Below are positions 21,264-32,350 of a DNA stretch of 64,000 nucleotides, one piece after another. The position numbers and the translations under genes are program-made. Under the pieces are notes generated by a model that was not told the DNA's origin, did not search any database, and worked only from the letters and a program-made list of their open reading frames with translations. Source of the DNA: Diphasiastrum complanatum. Taxonomy: Eukaryota > Streptophyta > Lycopodiopsida > Lycopodiales > Lycopodiaceae. The stretch spans positions 20,345,400-20,409,399 of the forward strand of contig CM055102.1 of NCBI GenBank assembly GCA_029204225.1, written 5' to 3'. The stretch's first letter is position 1, and every line of letters begins with the position of its first letter.

Positions 21264-21428
21264 TTACAATACCAATTCATAAGCAATGCAAATTATATTT
21301 TTGACAATTTTCCAAGGCCCACAAAATCTAGGTGACAAATTGTGAGGCTTGTTTATCTTTAAAGAAGGTACTTTAGAATCTTGAGAAACACTATTTCTCC
21401 TTCCTCAAAATCTCTATTGAATCTTGTG
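21264..21428 (-). pseudogene. Gypsy integrase C-terminal remnant (GPF/Y motif)
   Basis: Minus-strand pieces read RFNRDFEEGEIVFLKI, then in another frame KINKPHNLSPRFCGPWKIV and AYELVL before TAA at 21264. This is the usual order of gypsy integrase C-terminal domains (EGD-VFL, then L-PRF-GP). It is short and broken by frameshifts. It is a different copy from the chromovirus at 22.8-24.0 kb. Copy 2: 48525-48689. Confidence 0.6.
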
Positions 21429-21837
21429 CGACAATAATGGTTCATAGTAGTTGTGCGCTTAACATTGTGATACGGCTAAGATTATATAGTTGATTGAAAT
21501 AATTGACAGATAAAACAATCTCTCTATGTTTTGAATAATTTTCACTCTCTCAAAATATTTGATTCTAAGGACTCAAATAGTCTGATTGATAATAATGTCT
21601 ATTTCGTCTATATCAACAATGTATTTCTACTCACAGTATTATATGTATCTCTATGTTTTATTCTGATCTATTGTATATGTGCAAATTGACAAACTTTTGA
21701 GTTATCGTCTAATCAATTTTGTGAACTGGTGTTTAGGCACGATGTAAGTATTTTACAAGAAGAGTCTAGACTAAACAATGGGTAGCAGGCGTGACATTGA
21801 CCTCTTACCATATATATACACAGCTAGAAAACTTTGT

Positions 21838-22190
21838 AGTTTTCCATGCGGACTATCCACGCAACTCGCGACACTTAGTCAACTTTCAGAATTTTATATT
21901 CGCGTGGAATGTCCATGAGTGGATTATCCACCTCCGACAATGTTGCAGGTGGATGCGGTCAACGGCGTTGAAATTTATATTCACATGGATAATCCACACA
22001 AATAAAAATTTGAACATTCTGGCAACAGTTTGGGAGGAAAATGGGTGGCGCGGGGTGACGATTATTTGCATGGATTATGCACGCGTGGATAATCCACTCA
22101 CGAGCAATTAATGCTAACCGCTTCAATGGATTGAGGCATTCATGATTGTTATCCACGGATTATCCTCAACAAAGTTATCCACACGTGGAT
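21838..22190. repeat. Second cluster of TGGATAATCCA-type palindromes
   Basis: At least ten variants of GTGGATWATCCAC and half-sites (CTATCCACGC, TGGATTATCCACC, CATGGATAATCCACAC, CGCGTGGATAATCCACTC, TTATCCACACGTGG) occur in 350 bp in both orientations. It shares TTTTCCATGCG with the cluster at 1656-1860 and could be the opposite end, or a relative, of the same element. Copy 2: 49099-49451. Confidence 0.55.
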
Positions 22191-22539
22191 TTATTTTTCA
22201 AGAAATTAGTAATTGTTTTAATATGTATTTGGTAAAATCATTTTTGAACTAAATACTACACAATAGATATATATGTTACTCATAGATATAATCCATATGA
22301 TCGGACCACTATGCAAATTTTTTTCATATTGCAATTTTTTTTTTCAAAAGCCACCAATATGAGTATTATGTATAAGAATTTTTAAAAGAGCAGTTATGTA
22401 TCTTGGTTTCATATGGTGAACGTTCAATTTATATTATTCACTTCAATCAAATACTGATGCAAATTGTTTTTGCAGATATATTCATTGGCTAGTAATTTCA
22501 ATTCTATTTGATTTAGTATTTTTGCTATTCATCTGGATT
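22191..22539. other. Unannotated AT-rich stretch
   Basis: Nothing recognised between the palindrome cluster and the chromovirus LTR region. Copy 2: 49452-49800. Confidence 0.5.
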
Positions 22540-22757
22540 GCAACCAGCAGATCCATGCTCAATTTGCAATCCAAAAAAGTGTTTTTGATCTTACTGGCGA
22601 TCCGTACATCCTATCCCATACTAGGATGCAACACACATGCCTATACTGCATGCAGGCATAGCCTAAGGTCCTACTTAGCTATTGTCCAAATTAGGCCTGG
22701 CCCAGGCCCCCAATGGTACAAACCCCCCGTTAGGGCCGTAACATACCTCCCCCCTTA
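22540..22757 (-). repeat. Chromovirus polypurine tract and partial 3' LTR
   Basis: On the minus strand, just past the polyprotein stop, TAAGGGGGGAGGTA is followed at 22743 by TGTTACGGCCC, the standard chromovirus polypurine tract and LTR start. The LTR is GC-rich at first and its far end could not be fixed. In copy 2 (49801-50018) the tract reads TAAGAGGGGAGG. Confidence 0.7.
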
Positions 22758-22771
22758 TTTTAGTTCTGTCC

Positions 22772-23975
22772 TCAGAACTCAAAGTCCAAGAAACTCTTCC
22801 TTAGATTACCTTCTAGTTCCCATGAATTCTCATCATCAGAATATCCTTTCCAACAAACCAGATGCTCAATAACATCCTGATTTCGCAATCGCTTGGATCT
22901 AGTATCAAGAATCTTTTTAGGTTCTAAAGGAATCCTCTCAAATAGGTCTTCAAACGAATCTAGATTACTACCAGAACCAACATGATCTCCATCATGTAAA
23001 CTCATCTTCAGACGACTTACATGAAACACAAGATGAGCCTTGGTTCCCTCTGGTAACACTAATCGGTAAGCTAAAGATCCAATCTTTTTCAAGATTCTAT
23101 AAGGTCCACTGTACCTAGCAGACAGTTTGTAATGCTTCCTAGTACGCATTACCTTAGAATCCTAATTCTAAGATACACCCAATCGCCAACTTGAAACTCC
23201 CGAGGCGATCTTTTCAGATTAGCAAAATGTCTTACCCGATCCTGGGGCACTTAGAACATTTTCACGTGCTAAATGTAACATTTCTTGCATTTCACACAAG
23301 AAATTCGCTACTTTCTGAACTTTAGTCGACTCAGTTTCAACCGTTATCGGAGATTTAGGCTGAAATCCATACATAAGCATAAATGGAGTATACCCAGTAG
23401 CCGAATGCTTACTATTGTTATAAGCAAACTCAACCAATGGAAGATACTTTTCCCACTGAGATTGCCTAAGTGAAATGTATGCATGAAGCATGTGTTCCAT
23501 TGTTTGATTAGTCCTCTCAGTCTGACCATCGGATTCTGGATGATCGGTCGAACCCATGCTCAAAGACGTCTCAAGCTTTTCAAACACTGTTGTCCAAAAT
23601 CGGCCTGTAAACTTAGGATCCCGATCACTAACAATGTTAGATGGCAACCCATATAGCCTGAACAAACTTTTCAACAAACACTTGAGCTAAATCAGATGCT
23701 TTAATTGTAGTCTTTACTGGAATAAACGTAGCCAATTTTGTTAACCGACCAACTATGACCCAAATTGCATCATTTTGTTTATTCGTCCTCGGTAAACCAA
23801 CTACAAAGTCCATTGAAATACTATCTTATCGTTTAGAAGGAATATCCAATGGATGCAACAGTCCACCAGCCTTTAAGCGGTCTGCTTTATTCTGCTGGCA
23901 CTGATCACAGTTCAACACATAAGATTCTACAAATTCAGACTTGCAAGAATCAATTTCATCGCGAAGTCGTTGGGT
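22772..23975 (-). pseudogene. Ty3/gypsy chromovirus integrase with chromodomain
   Basis: Read from 23975 on the minus strand: zinc domain end (ESYVLNCDQCQQNKADRL), core start (DSISMDFVVGLPRTNKQNDA, Asp present) after a TAA in place of a Trp codon, a frameshift near 23680, then LYGLPSNIVSDRDPKFTGRF (second Asp), HPESDGQTERTNQTMEHML (catalytic Glu), AYNNSKHSATGYTPF, the C-terminal domain (FQVGDWVYLRI in a shifted frame, ARYSGPYRILKKIGSLAYRL), and finally a chromodomain (VIEHLVCWKGYSDDENSWE) ending at 22772. The integrase-to-chromodomain order identifies the chromovirus branch (Tekay/Reina/CRM/Galadriel group), whose chromodomain guides integration to marked chromatin. Frameshifts and one stop kill it; RT and gag are absent. 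Confidence 0.92.
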
Positions 23976-24359
23976 CGGAATTTTAGACCGACAGTATCGA
24001 AATTTACAAGTATCACAAAATGTACAAAGACTCGATAGATATAGAATTTTTTGAGTCGATCCGGTATCAAAAAATTCTAGGAAAAAGTTGATCTTGAATT
24101 TTTTCGATTCTCTGCTCAGAAATTTGAGCCTTTTGTTTCTGGTTTCTCATAACTCATTATTGAATGGATTTGAGACTGAGCATCGAATTCCAAAAAAGAT
24201 GGTGCTAGTTTTTTCTTGAGATCAATCACTTTTGATCCAGTAGACGTGGATGAATCATGCCATAGTAAGTACACTTATGTCACCTTTAGGATTGCATTTA
24301 TTCTTGAAGGATTTTCTATTTTTCTAATGGATTTACTTCAAGCTCACCTCCAATAAAGT
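23976..24359. other. Unannotated stretch between chromovirus and exon-like pieces
   Basis: Short inverted repeats near 23985 (GGTCGGAATTTTAGACCGAC); otherwise nothing recognised. Copy 2: 51237-51620. Confidence 0.4.
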
Positions 24360-24467
24360 GATGAGATGCTTGTGTATGCAAAGCAAGCTGCACAAAATTT
24401 GCTTGACGTTCGTGAGGTTGCAGATACACCAATTTTTTTTGCCAAACTCGCAAAGTTATTTATATAG
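24360..24467 (+). CDS. Exon-like frame, unrecognised
   Basis: A 35-codon plus-strand frame (begins DEMLVYAKQAAQNLLDVREV, then TPIFFAKLAKL) ends in TAG at 24465. The amphipathic, gene-like composition suggests a coding remnant, but splice borders are weak. With the next entry it may be the 3' end of one host gene. Copy 2: 51621-51728. Confidence 0.25.
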   Translation, partial: DEMLVYAKQAAQNLLDVREVADTPIFFAKLAKLFI

Positions 24468-24822
24468 ATGATAAGTGCATGGAGGATTGACCAGTTCATA
24501 CTAATCTTATATGTTAATAAGGAGTGTTTCAAGCTATTTGCATAAGTTTGAAATACACTGCTATTGGCATTAATCACGTAAAATAGCCTGATTACGATAA
24601 TATGACTATAGTAGCATATCAGATTCTTTTTTTCTAAGTTTTTGTGTGAATGGTAGCAACTCAGGTTATTTGACATGGTTAGTTAGATTGACTTCTAATT
24701 GAAGTCTTGATTGCATTATATGTTCGAAGATAATTTTACTCTCATAATTGTGTCTAGTTTAGCCCCATATCAAATGCCAAATGGGCAATGCTTAATTTCC
24801 CTGCACTCATCATTTTGTAGAG

Positions 24823-24954
24823 TGTACACCTCAGGCCCTGAAAGCCGTACTCTTAGGCATTGATGACGTCTGTCGATTTGATACTGTTAGAAGTGGCGTA
24901 TATGAAGATAGTAAGGTACCAAAGGAGTTATGCACTTATGAAATCAATGTCTGA
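24823..24954 (+). CDS. Possible terminal exon, 43 codons, unrecognised
   Basis: TTTTGTAG/AG at 24814-24822 looks like an intron 3' end, and the frame after it (CTPQALKAVLLGIDDVCRFD, then SKVPKELCTYEINV) runs to TGA at 24952. Coding-like composition and a clean acceptor suggest the last exon of a plant gene; the family is not recognised. Copy 2 lies at 52084-52215. Confidence 0.35.
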   Translation, partial: CTPQALKAVLLGIDDVCRFDTVRSGVYEDSKVPKELCTYEINV

Positions 24955-25308
24955 ATCTTGTGCCAATACTGGATCATAAAATTCACAGTCATATTGGTGT
25001 TACTATAAAAGATCGATGCCAAAACGTGCCAACTTTATGATTCTGTACCTACACTGCTTCTGATCGATATACAAACCACCCCATATAAAAACCTCCCATC
25101 ATATGTCAATCTTTGGGAAGTCTTCAGTTTACATCATAACAACAAGAAGGATGTGCTATTGTAATACAAAAGCCTTGCCATATTGTTGTATTTTAACTTT
25201 TGTGAAGATTAAAAAAATGTAGAAGAATAGATTAGTAAAAATTTTACAAGCAAATATTTTATGGATTGTGTTGATTTTTTTTTTTTTTGTTAATCCAACA
25301 ATTTCATC
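24955..25308. other. Unit right end, AT-rich, no gene
   Basis: No frame recognised. A poly-T run (25273-25288) precedes the point where the next unit begins. Copy 2 equivalent: 52216-52569. Confidence 0.5.
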
Positions 25309-26351
25309 ATTTTGGCAAGGCCTTCATGGCAAATAATACCTTGATTATATACAATCAAAACCTTAATAGATAATAACAAAGTTCGGTAAAAACTTCAATT
25401 TTCAAAACTTTAATAGATAATTAAAAAGTTTGGTAAAAACTTCAATTTCTTATGATACCACTTTCATCTCTTTTTCTTTTAGAATACGAGTTTGGACTTG
25501 TAAATCTAAAATTGCTAAGTACCACATTTGTTATTAAGTTCACATGATAAGATTTATTGATGATTATTAATCCATTGTATTAGATAACACAATCATCCAA
25601 ACAAAGTTGTCCTAAAAAAGAGTCTTGCTCACCTCTGCTTTCCAATCTAACACCGACTACATGAAAGCTACAACAAAGTAGTTAGAGTTTTTACAATTGT
25701 AGAACTAAGATTGCATACTAAGATTTAAAAAAGACTAAGAAATCTGTATAAAATGATTTTGTCGATAAATAGGTAATCTTCATTTGATGATACTTTCTTG
25801 CAATGGGCTAATATTTTGATCACGAAATATGTTCGTCATTTTAAAATTTTGAAATTGGCAAGGATTCAAGAAATTCACAATAATCATGATCAATATTCAC
25901 ATATTTCAATATTTACGATCAATATTCACAAAAATTCATAATCGGTGTTCACAATAATCACAACCAATAAATATCATAATCAATATTCACAACAATCATG
26001 ATCAATATTTAGAATAATCACAATAAATATTCAAGATATTTGCTTTTCAATATTCACGATTCTAGTTAATCGTCGCCAACCATCAAACACGTAGTCTTCA
26101 GGACACATATATGAAAAGTCAATTGATTTATCATGAAAGAGATTTTGTATACATATTATGCAAAAGAAGATACTATTAGAAACAATCAAAATGAATTGTC
26201 AAAGAAATTATTAAAATATATTGTCATTTGTCATAGTTCTTCATTTAAGCATGCAAGAGCACAATAAGAAAAAGAAGAAGAAGAAACTAGAATATTGTGG
26301 AATTAAACGTGCATCAGCTTTCAAGTCTCCTACTCATATGCATGAGCAAAA

Positions 26352-26973
26352 CTCATGCAGGAATTTGACTTTGAAGTGTGGTATACTAAACGCACCACTA
26401 ATCGGGTGGCTGATGCACTTAGTCGAATTGGTGAAGTGCGTTAACGAGCTTTCTTTCACAGACATCAACAAAGATTTTTATCTCTCCCTGAGAGGTCTTT
26501 ATGATAGAGACCCGCATTTTGGACCAATCTAGAAGAGGGTCTTAGTAGTTTCATCAAGCGAGACTAATTTACATGGTGATCAGAGAAAGGATAAAAAGAG
26601 TGATGATGACTTTCCTATCCATAATGGACTGTTGTTCGTAAAAGGGAAGATTTGTGTGCTCGATGTGGATGCTATAGAAAAAAAAAATTCTTTATGAATG
26701 TCATGACTCACCGTGTGTGGGGCATCCATGCATACATGGTACTATAGATTTGGTACGAAAGGATTTTTATTGGCCAAACCTTTAACCCTTTGTCGAATCT
26801 TATGTGGTCAAGTGTGAACAATGCCAGTTGAATAAGGCCGAACGCATTAAGGTGGTGGATTGTGACATACAATGGATATCCTAGATATGAAATGGGATAG
26901 TATTTTCATGAATTTTGTGGCTAGGTTACCGTGGTCGAATAAACAGAATCATGCAATTTGGCTTTGCGTGGAT
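26352..26973 (+). pseudogene. Ty3/gypsy pol fragment (copy 2)
   Basis: Second copy of the RNase H/integrase fragment described at 1043-1664, with the same stops and the same break point. It is followed directly by GGATAATCCAC where copies 1 and 3 have GGATAATCTAC. Confidence 0.82.
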
Positions 26974-27169
26974 AATCCACATGTGGAATGCGTGGATTAT
27001 CCATGCCATACTAATTTTTTAAATAAAAAAGGATTGGCTTTTGTGTGGATATTTTGTGGATAGTGCATGGATAATTATCCAAGCGTGGATTGTCCACGCA
27101 CTATCCACAGAAAATCCAGAGAGTTAAACCTGTGGATAGCGCGTGGAAAGTTTTCCATGCGCTATTGTG
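26965..27169. repeat. TGGATAATCCA palindrome cluster (copy 2)
   Basis: Same cluster as 1656-1860. Here the first site is the perfect GTGGATAATCCAC, whereas copies 1 and 3 carry a C-to-T change that breaks it. Confidence 0.55.
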
Positions 27170-27365
27170 TGAGAGGGAAGAGAAGAGAGTTGTGTGAGAG
27201 AGAAGAGAAGAGAAAAGAGAGAAAAAAGAAGAGTGAGGATGAGATGAGAGTGAAATGTAAAAATGCATGAGATTTTTTTGCTTGTTTGTGTTTTGTTTGT
27301 GATTGTTATTGTTTTGCTTGAGATTGTTAGTGTTAATATTAATATTTTTTGTTTTTGTGATGTAG

Positions 27366-27505
27366 ATTTGGAGATGAGGAGAGATACATAGGAGATAAGA
27401 AAAGAGCCTGCATTGCAAAAGATTGGAAGGGCAAAATTTTAAAGTTATTGAAAGAAAGAAAGGATCTACAAGAAAAGGAGTATTGGAGAAGCATTCACTT
27501 AAGAG
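27366..27505 (+). CDS. Exon-like segment (copy 2)
   Basis: Copy of the splice-bordered open segment at 2057-2196, with both candidate splice sites unchanged. Confidence 0.35.
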
Positions 27506-29183
27506 GTAAATTCAAAGTGACATTCATTTCTATTTTATATTGCATTACATCATAGAGTGTATTTCTATTTTATGTAGATTATAAATTGCATCATCTCTAT
27601 TTTACATAGACTATACATTGCATTCCATCATACTAAACTCATGTGCTTGAAAATCGAAAGGAGCTCATCCCAAGGATGGATGTCAGATTGATCTATATAT
27701 TTGCATCATCCAATAATGTTTGCATAAAGCATGCCAATCACTCCAATTGTACTCAGGGCCTCCACACACCATGAGTGTGACATAACTACTTGGAGGCACA
27801 TCCACATGAGTGTGGATATACAAGCTTAGATAGGCGTTTGGAAATCGTAAGCTAGTCAAGAGCTGATAGGTTCTATTCAAGTATTAAAATGTATCACCTA
27901 CCCTAGGGAAAGGAACGGACTCTAGCCAACATCCATATTGTACACGGTTGAAACTTTAAGGTTTCTGGATGGCAAATAGGTGTGGTGGGACAATACCTAT
28001 GGTGTCAGATATTTGGTTCAAAATACTTGCATTCACATCATGAATATGCAAAGTTTTAATCTTTTTATTTAGTGCGCTAATTTGTCTCCAATGACATGTT
28101 CTACCTACAAGAGGACGGTCCATAGTATTAATAGAAGAAGATTTGGAGGGGCTCTCAATGGGTGACTCCATCCCATTCTCAAATAACCCAAAGGAAAATC
28201 TTCAACAACATCAACATCATTTATTGTGGCTGGACCTATGACCTCATCAACGTCGTCCATCAAATCACACACCAAATTCTCATCCAATGCTAATGATGAT
28301 CCAAAATCTAGATAAAGTCTCATTATTTTGAGCCATCCACTAGGTGATTCTGAAGATGTGGATGGACAGGTCAAGAATTTTTGCATGTCACCTGGTAATA
28401 TAGGCTGATTGACAAGAATCACATGTGGTTATAGTTCATTGGATGCAACATCAAGCACAATATTCTGATCAAAATCATGTTCACTTACTTGCAAGTACAA
28501 ACAACAAACAATAATCTTTTTTGCAATAAGATAAATTACCATAAAACTTGCTAAACAAGAATGAATAATTCATTGAAAGTATTAAAGAAAGAAAACAAAG
28601 ACTTAAAAAACTCTTTATCAAAATGGACACGTGACATGACAAATTACATTGAAGACGTTGTAACGTATTCTATGTCGTATACGAAAAGCATACAATAATC
28701 ACAAACACAATGACGCACCAACTAGGTCCGTTGACATTTTTCATAACATTATCTTCTGTCAAACACAAATGGTTGCCACTCATGTGTTGTTTGCAAAAAC
28801 TAAATTTTAAACGTTTCGCAATGCGACACCTATAAAAATGAATTTTTCAGAAACTTGATCAGACATGATCCAACAACATGTGCAAGATACTATATCATGA
28901 AAATTAATGCACTTGATATTAAAAAAGACAAATATTTTTAAAAATATTCAAAATTATGACCTGGCGACTGGATATCCCCACTCCTCCCCCTCCAAAACTT
29001 ATGTCGGTGGTGATGTTGGTGGTGTTGGCGTAGTAATCAGTGTGGGTGGGGTTGTGACTTGATCTTGCTGACCTGTGACTTGAGATACTATTGTGTCAGG
29101 TGCTGATGTAGAGGTAGTAGCTCCATCACCCCCGTCGATGACATGTGAGGGTGATGAGTGTTGTTGTGAGGCCGTGGATGAGC

Positions 29184-29801
29184 TTCCATCATCTTAGATT
29201 TAGTACTCCTTATTATCCCAAAGGAAATGGCCAAGCTGAATCTTCTAATAAGATTCTCTGCACTATTATGACCAAAACAGTTGAAGCAAATCGATTTGAT
29301 TGGGAACATAAACTGCATGCAGCATTATGAGCATTCAGAACCGCTTACAAAAGTAGTACAAATCAAACACCCTTTCAACTAGTTTATGGTCAAGATGGTG
29401 TCATGCCGATTGAAATTTTAATACCATTTTTACACATAGCAACAACAGAATGGTTTAATGATGATAAGTCTTTACAACTACATCATGAAGCATTGCACAA
29501 ATTGTGTGAAACAAGATTGATGGCAATTCATGCACTAGCAACAGAGAAAGCTCGCCGTACGGCATGGCATGATCGTCGATTACACAAAAAGGATCTGAAA
29601 ACAGGAGATCTCGCACTGATGTACAAAACCAAGTTGATCAAGGAAAAATTGAAGTTTACCGGTGAAGGCCCGTATAAAGTAAAAGAAATCCTGAACTATG
29701 GAGCAGTGATACTTGAGCACTTGGACAGAAAACGGTTTGATACTCTTGTGAATGACAGTCGATTACGCAAGTTTTGGCAGCCTGCTCCGCCAGTTCAATA
29801 A
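29184..29801 (+). pseudogene. Ty3/gypsy integrase C-terminal part (copy 2)
   Basis: Same fragment as 3875-4492 with the same TGA at 29328-29330. In this type B copy the sequence downstream continues into a coiled-coil frame, a purine tract and an LTR, which may preserve the original 3' end of the element. Confidence 0.85.
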
Positions 29802-30084
29802 GCATGATTTAAATGATTTTTTATTTTTATTGTTTTTCAATTTTTTGTTTTCACTATTTATTTGTTAATTTTTTTTGGAAAAGACAGTAATAAAAGAATT
29901 AAAAAACAAAAAGTAAAAATGAGGAAAGACTGATGAGCAAAAGTCAAAAAAGTCATCAACATGAAAAATGAGAAAGGAAAGTATTTTCAAAAAGATAATT
30001 TTTTGATGGAAAATGATTTATAAAATCACTGTTTTGGTCCTATGTTGCCTATACAATATTGGAAACCTTCGCTGAGCTTTCAGA

Positions 30085-31482
30085 TTGTACATCCACTTCA
30101 GATATATCTATACTGACTTGGACGAAGGTTCTTTTTCAGAAAAAGTAAAGATTAACCATCAACCTCAAGTTGAAGTCGCACCAGCCACACTCCGGGTCAG
30201 ACAAGCTGTCAAATCCCCAAAACAGTTCGACGCCACAGTGCCTGAGGTCTATGAAGAAGAAGAGTTACAGTCACTCGCTCCACGCCAACCAGAGATAGTA
30301 CCATCAGGTCCTTCTACTGCTACCACCTCCACAACAGTAGATTCTGGTGATGTTCTCGGCTTGGTCTCAAGCTTTGCCCAAGTGAATCAGTCTATGCTGG
30401 ATAAGAAAAAAGAAATGGAACAGCGAATCTCAGATATGGGATCTGAAAATACACTCATCAGCCAGAAAGTCGTTCAGTTGGACAAAGAGTTGAAGATCAC
30501 CAAGCAGCAAGAAGCTAAATCTGAAGCTGAGAAGAAGATGACACAACAATTGGCTGATCACCTAGAAGAGTATGTCAGCTCATTGTAGAATGCGCTCACA
30601 ACCGCCCAAGATCAGGTGGACAAGGTCGTGCAGGATGCAAAGCAACAAGTGTAGCTGCTCCAGGGTCAATTGCAGATGGCCGAACAAGATCGCACACGTG
30701 TCCAAGGTGAATTGGATGCAACCACCCTTGAGCGTGATGCATATCTACAGACGCAAATACCTGATCATCCGGTAACTCTGACGGAGATTGCGTATTTGAT
30801 TAAAAAGGTTGAAACCTACAAAGTGGCACTTCAACGATTCCAAGGCCGCTTTGACATATTCAAAGGTACAGCTTCAACTGAGTTGGCAAAGGCTAAAGCA
30901 ACTATCAACGCATATGAAACTGTCGGTCAGGTGTTGGAAGCTGGGCCTCAAATTTCAATTCTAGTCATGCCGCAATTCTCCCCTCCACAACAAGTTGATG
31001 TACCTATGGATACAGGGTTGGATTTGGGCATGAACCAGGGTGGAGCCCCTGAAGTTGAAGAACAACAGCCAATTCCATAGGCAGTGCAACTGGGTCCATC
31101 TTCATCAAGGACCACACCATTGTTCAGAAGGCCAATCAGCATCGAGGACCAGATCTAGAGTTTTTTAGTGCAACATCCGCATGAGTCCTCGCGTGGTGGT
31201 TGGGTCCTTAAGTTTAAGACCTCGGAAATAGAGGCCGACAAGGAATTGGATAAAATACCCGCATTGGGAGAGCAGCCAACTTGGAGAGTTACAATTTTTA
31301 AAAAAACTCCAGAATCTATTAGGAGTTATGTGGCCAGCCCTCGTCAATTGCGCGTAGATCCATATTATGTACCGATGTCGCGCATGAATAAGTGGAAGGA
31401 TTTGGGATTGGCCATGGACAAAATACTATCCATACGCCAAACTGGCCAATCATCCACCAATCTTTCAGTTGGAAAATTTTAG
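30085..31482 (+). pseudogene. Coiled-coil open frame downstream of gypsy integrase, four internal TAG codons
   Basis: One frame of about 465 codons is interrupted only by TAG at 30586, about 30652, 31078 and about 31156, closing with TAG at 31480. Residues in the first half form long heptad stretches (EKKKEMEQRISDMG-like, ELKITKQQEAKSEAEKK, QLQMAEQDRTRVQGELD), so a coiled coil is likely; the middle is Pro/Gln-rich (PQFSPPQQVDVPMD). No Met start is present before the left junction, so the 5' end is lost or lay in spliced sequence. Position between integrase and polypurine tract fits the extra 3' reading frames known in some Tat-lineage gypsy elements. A captured host gene is the alternative. 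Each internal TAG stands where Gln (CAG) would suit the local sequence. Confidence 0.55.
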
Positions 31483-31895
31483 TGGATTTCCACCGGGCAC
31501 TAAAAGCATAACAGCGGGAGTATATACACTCTCCCAATCCGATAGTGAGGCAATCGGTGCTTTTTGCAAAAGACTTGACTCTGTTGGCATCCGTGGCAAC
31601 GAGATGGTATGATTGCCTTCCTCCTTTGGCATTCGATCCAAATAAGCTAATGGACTCAGAGAGCATCAAGGATTAGCTACCGGTGGCTCGACTATATTTC
31701 CCTGTCGCAATGATGGGAGGCTCCTGGAAATCTCGATTCACATCTTGGACAACTTCAAAGTGGATTGTTGGAGCCCACCGTTGTTTTTTGCCACACAATT
31801 TGGATTTCAACACTGCCCGACACGACTTCATGGAGATGGTGCAGTATCATTTAATAAAGATTCGACGTGAAGCGAATAAAAGTCCACAGTAACTG
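31430..31895 (+). pseudogene. Frameshifted continuation of the type B extra frame
   Basis: After about 31430 coding-like sequence jumps frames: IFQLENFSGFPPGTKSITAG and SEAIGAFCKRLDS in one frame, then RWYDCLPPLAFDPNKLMDSE in another, then a third to about 31892. These look like one decayed protein segment. No domain was recognised. Confidence 0.35.
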
Positions 31896-31930
31896 CATCT
31901 CGCAGGTGTCGTGGGACTACCACCAATTTT

Positions 31931-32350
31931 GATGGGGGATATTGTTGGAGGTTTGTGGATCCCAAGGCAACCCTATCATAAGTGAGAGGGATTTGGCACC
32001 CTGTGTGTGTAAGTCCAACCCGATGATCACATAGTTATTTGATTAGTTACAAGTCAGTAAAAGGACTTTAGGCCTTTTTGCGGGACTTTTAATGTCGTAG
32101 GGCCTAAATGTCAAGTTAGTGAATAAAGTTGGGTTTCCCTCCAATTTGGATTGTTCCCACTCTTTTTTAAATTTGAATAATTAGGGAGGCAGAAATGGAC
32201 CAATAGGCTTCAGAGGCCAGGGTCCTCCTCTTTACTATAAAAATAGACCAACTCGAGTTTCCTACACATGTACATATCTTCATTTCAATAAAGCAGATTG
32301 GTTCTCTTGTGAAATGGATTTATGAATGTCCTTGCTCTCTATCACTTTTC
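31931..32350 (+). repeat. Polypurine tract and LTR-like region (type B)
   Basis: GATGGGGGAT (31931-31940) is followed by TGTTGGAGG at 31943, a plausible polypurine tract and LTR start. A TATA box (TATAAAA near 32236) precedes AATAAA (32287-32292) by about 50 bp. The 32009-32028 segment resembles the type A LTR-like region near 5140. The right end is not defined. Confidence 0.55.

Larger units (their letters stand above)
1..25308. repeat. Giant tandem repeat unit, copy 1 (type A, 25,308 bp)
   Basis: The sequence from base 1 onward reappears at 25309 and again at 52570, in the same orientation and feature for feature. The phase is arbitrary because the left edge of the array is not seen. Type A is defined by the 4776-6576 block, by absence of the 541-bp copia RT segment after 9516, and by 22 bp near 11340 that are missing in copy 2. 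Copy 1 also has a private one-base insertion in the minus-strand copia protease region near 13622. Divergence from the other copies is scattered SNPs, a few one-base indels and microsatellite length changes. Confidence 0.97.

Noticed and set aside
21791-22156. Overlapping frames on both strands, a possible small gene pair
   Set aside because: Both frames arise from the palindromic TGGATAATCCA repeats (recurrent WIIH and VDYP strings) and are not coding-like.
22540-23975. Endogenous pararetrovirus instead of a retrotransposon
   Set aside because: Integrase followed by a chromodomain, a polypurine tract and a TGTTACG LTR start identify a chromovirus. No movement or coat protein motif is present.
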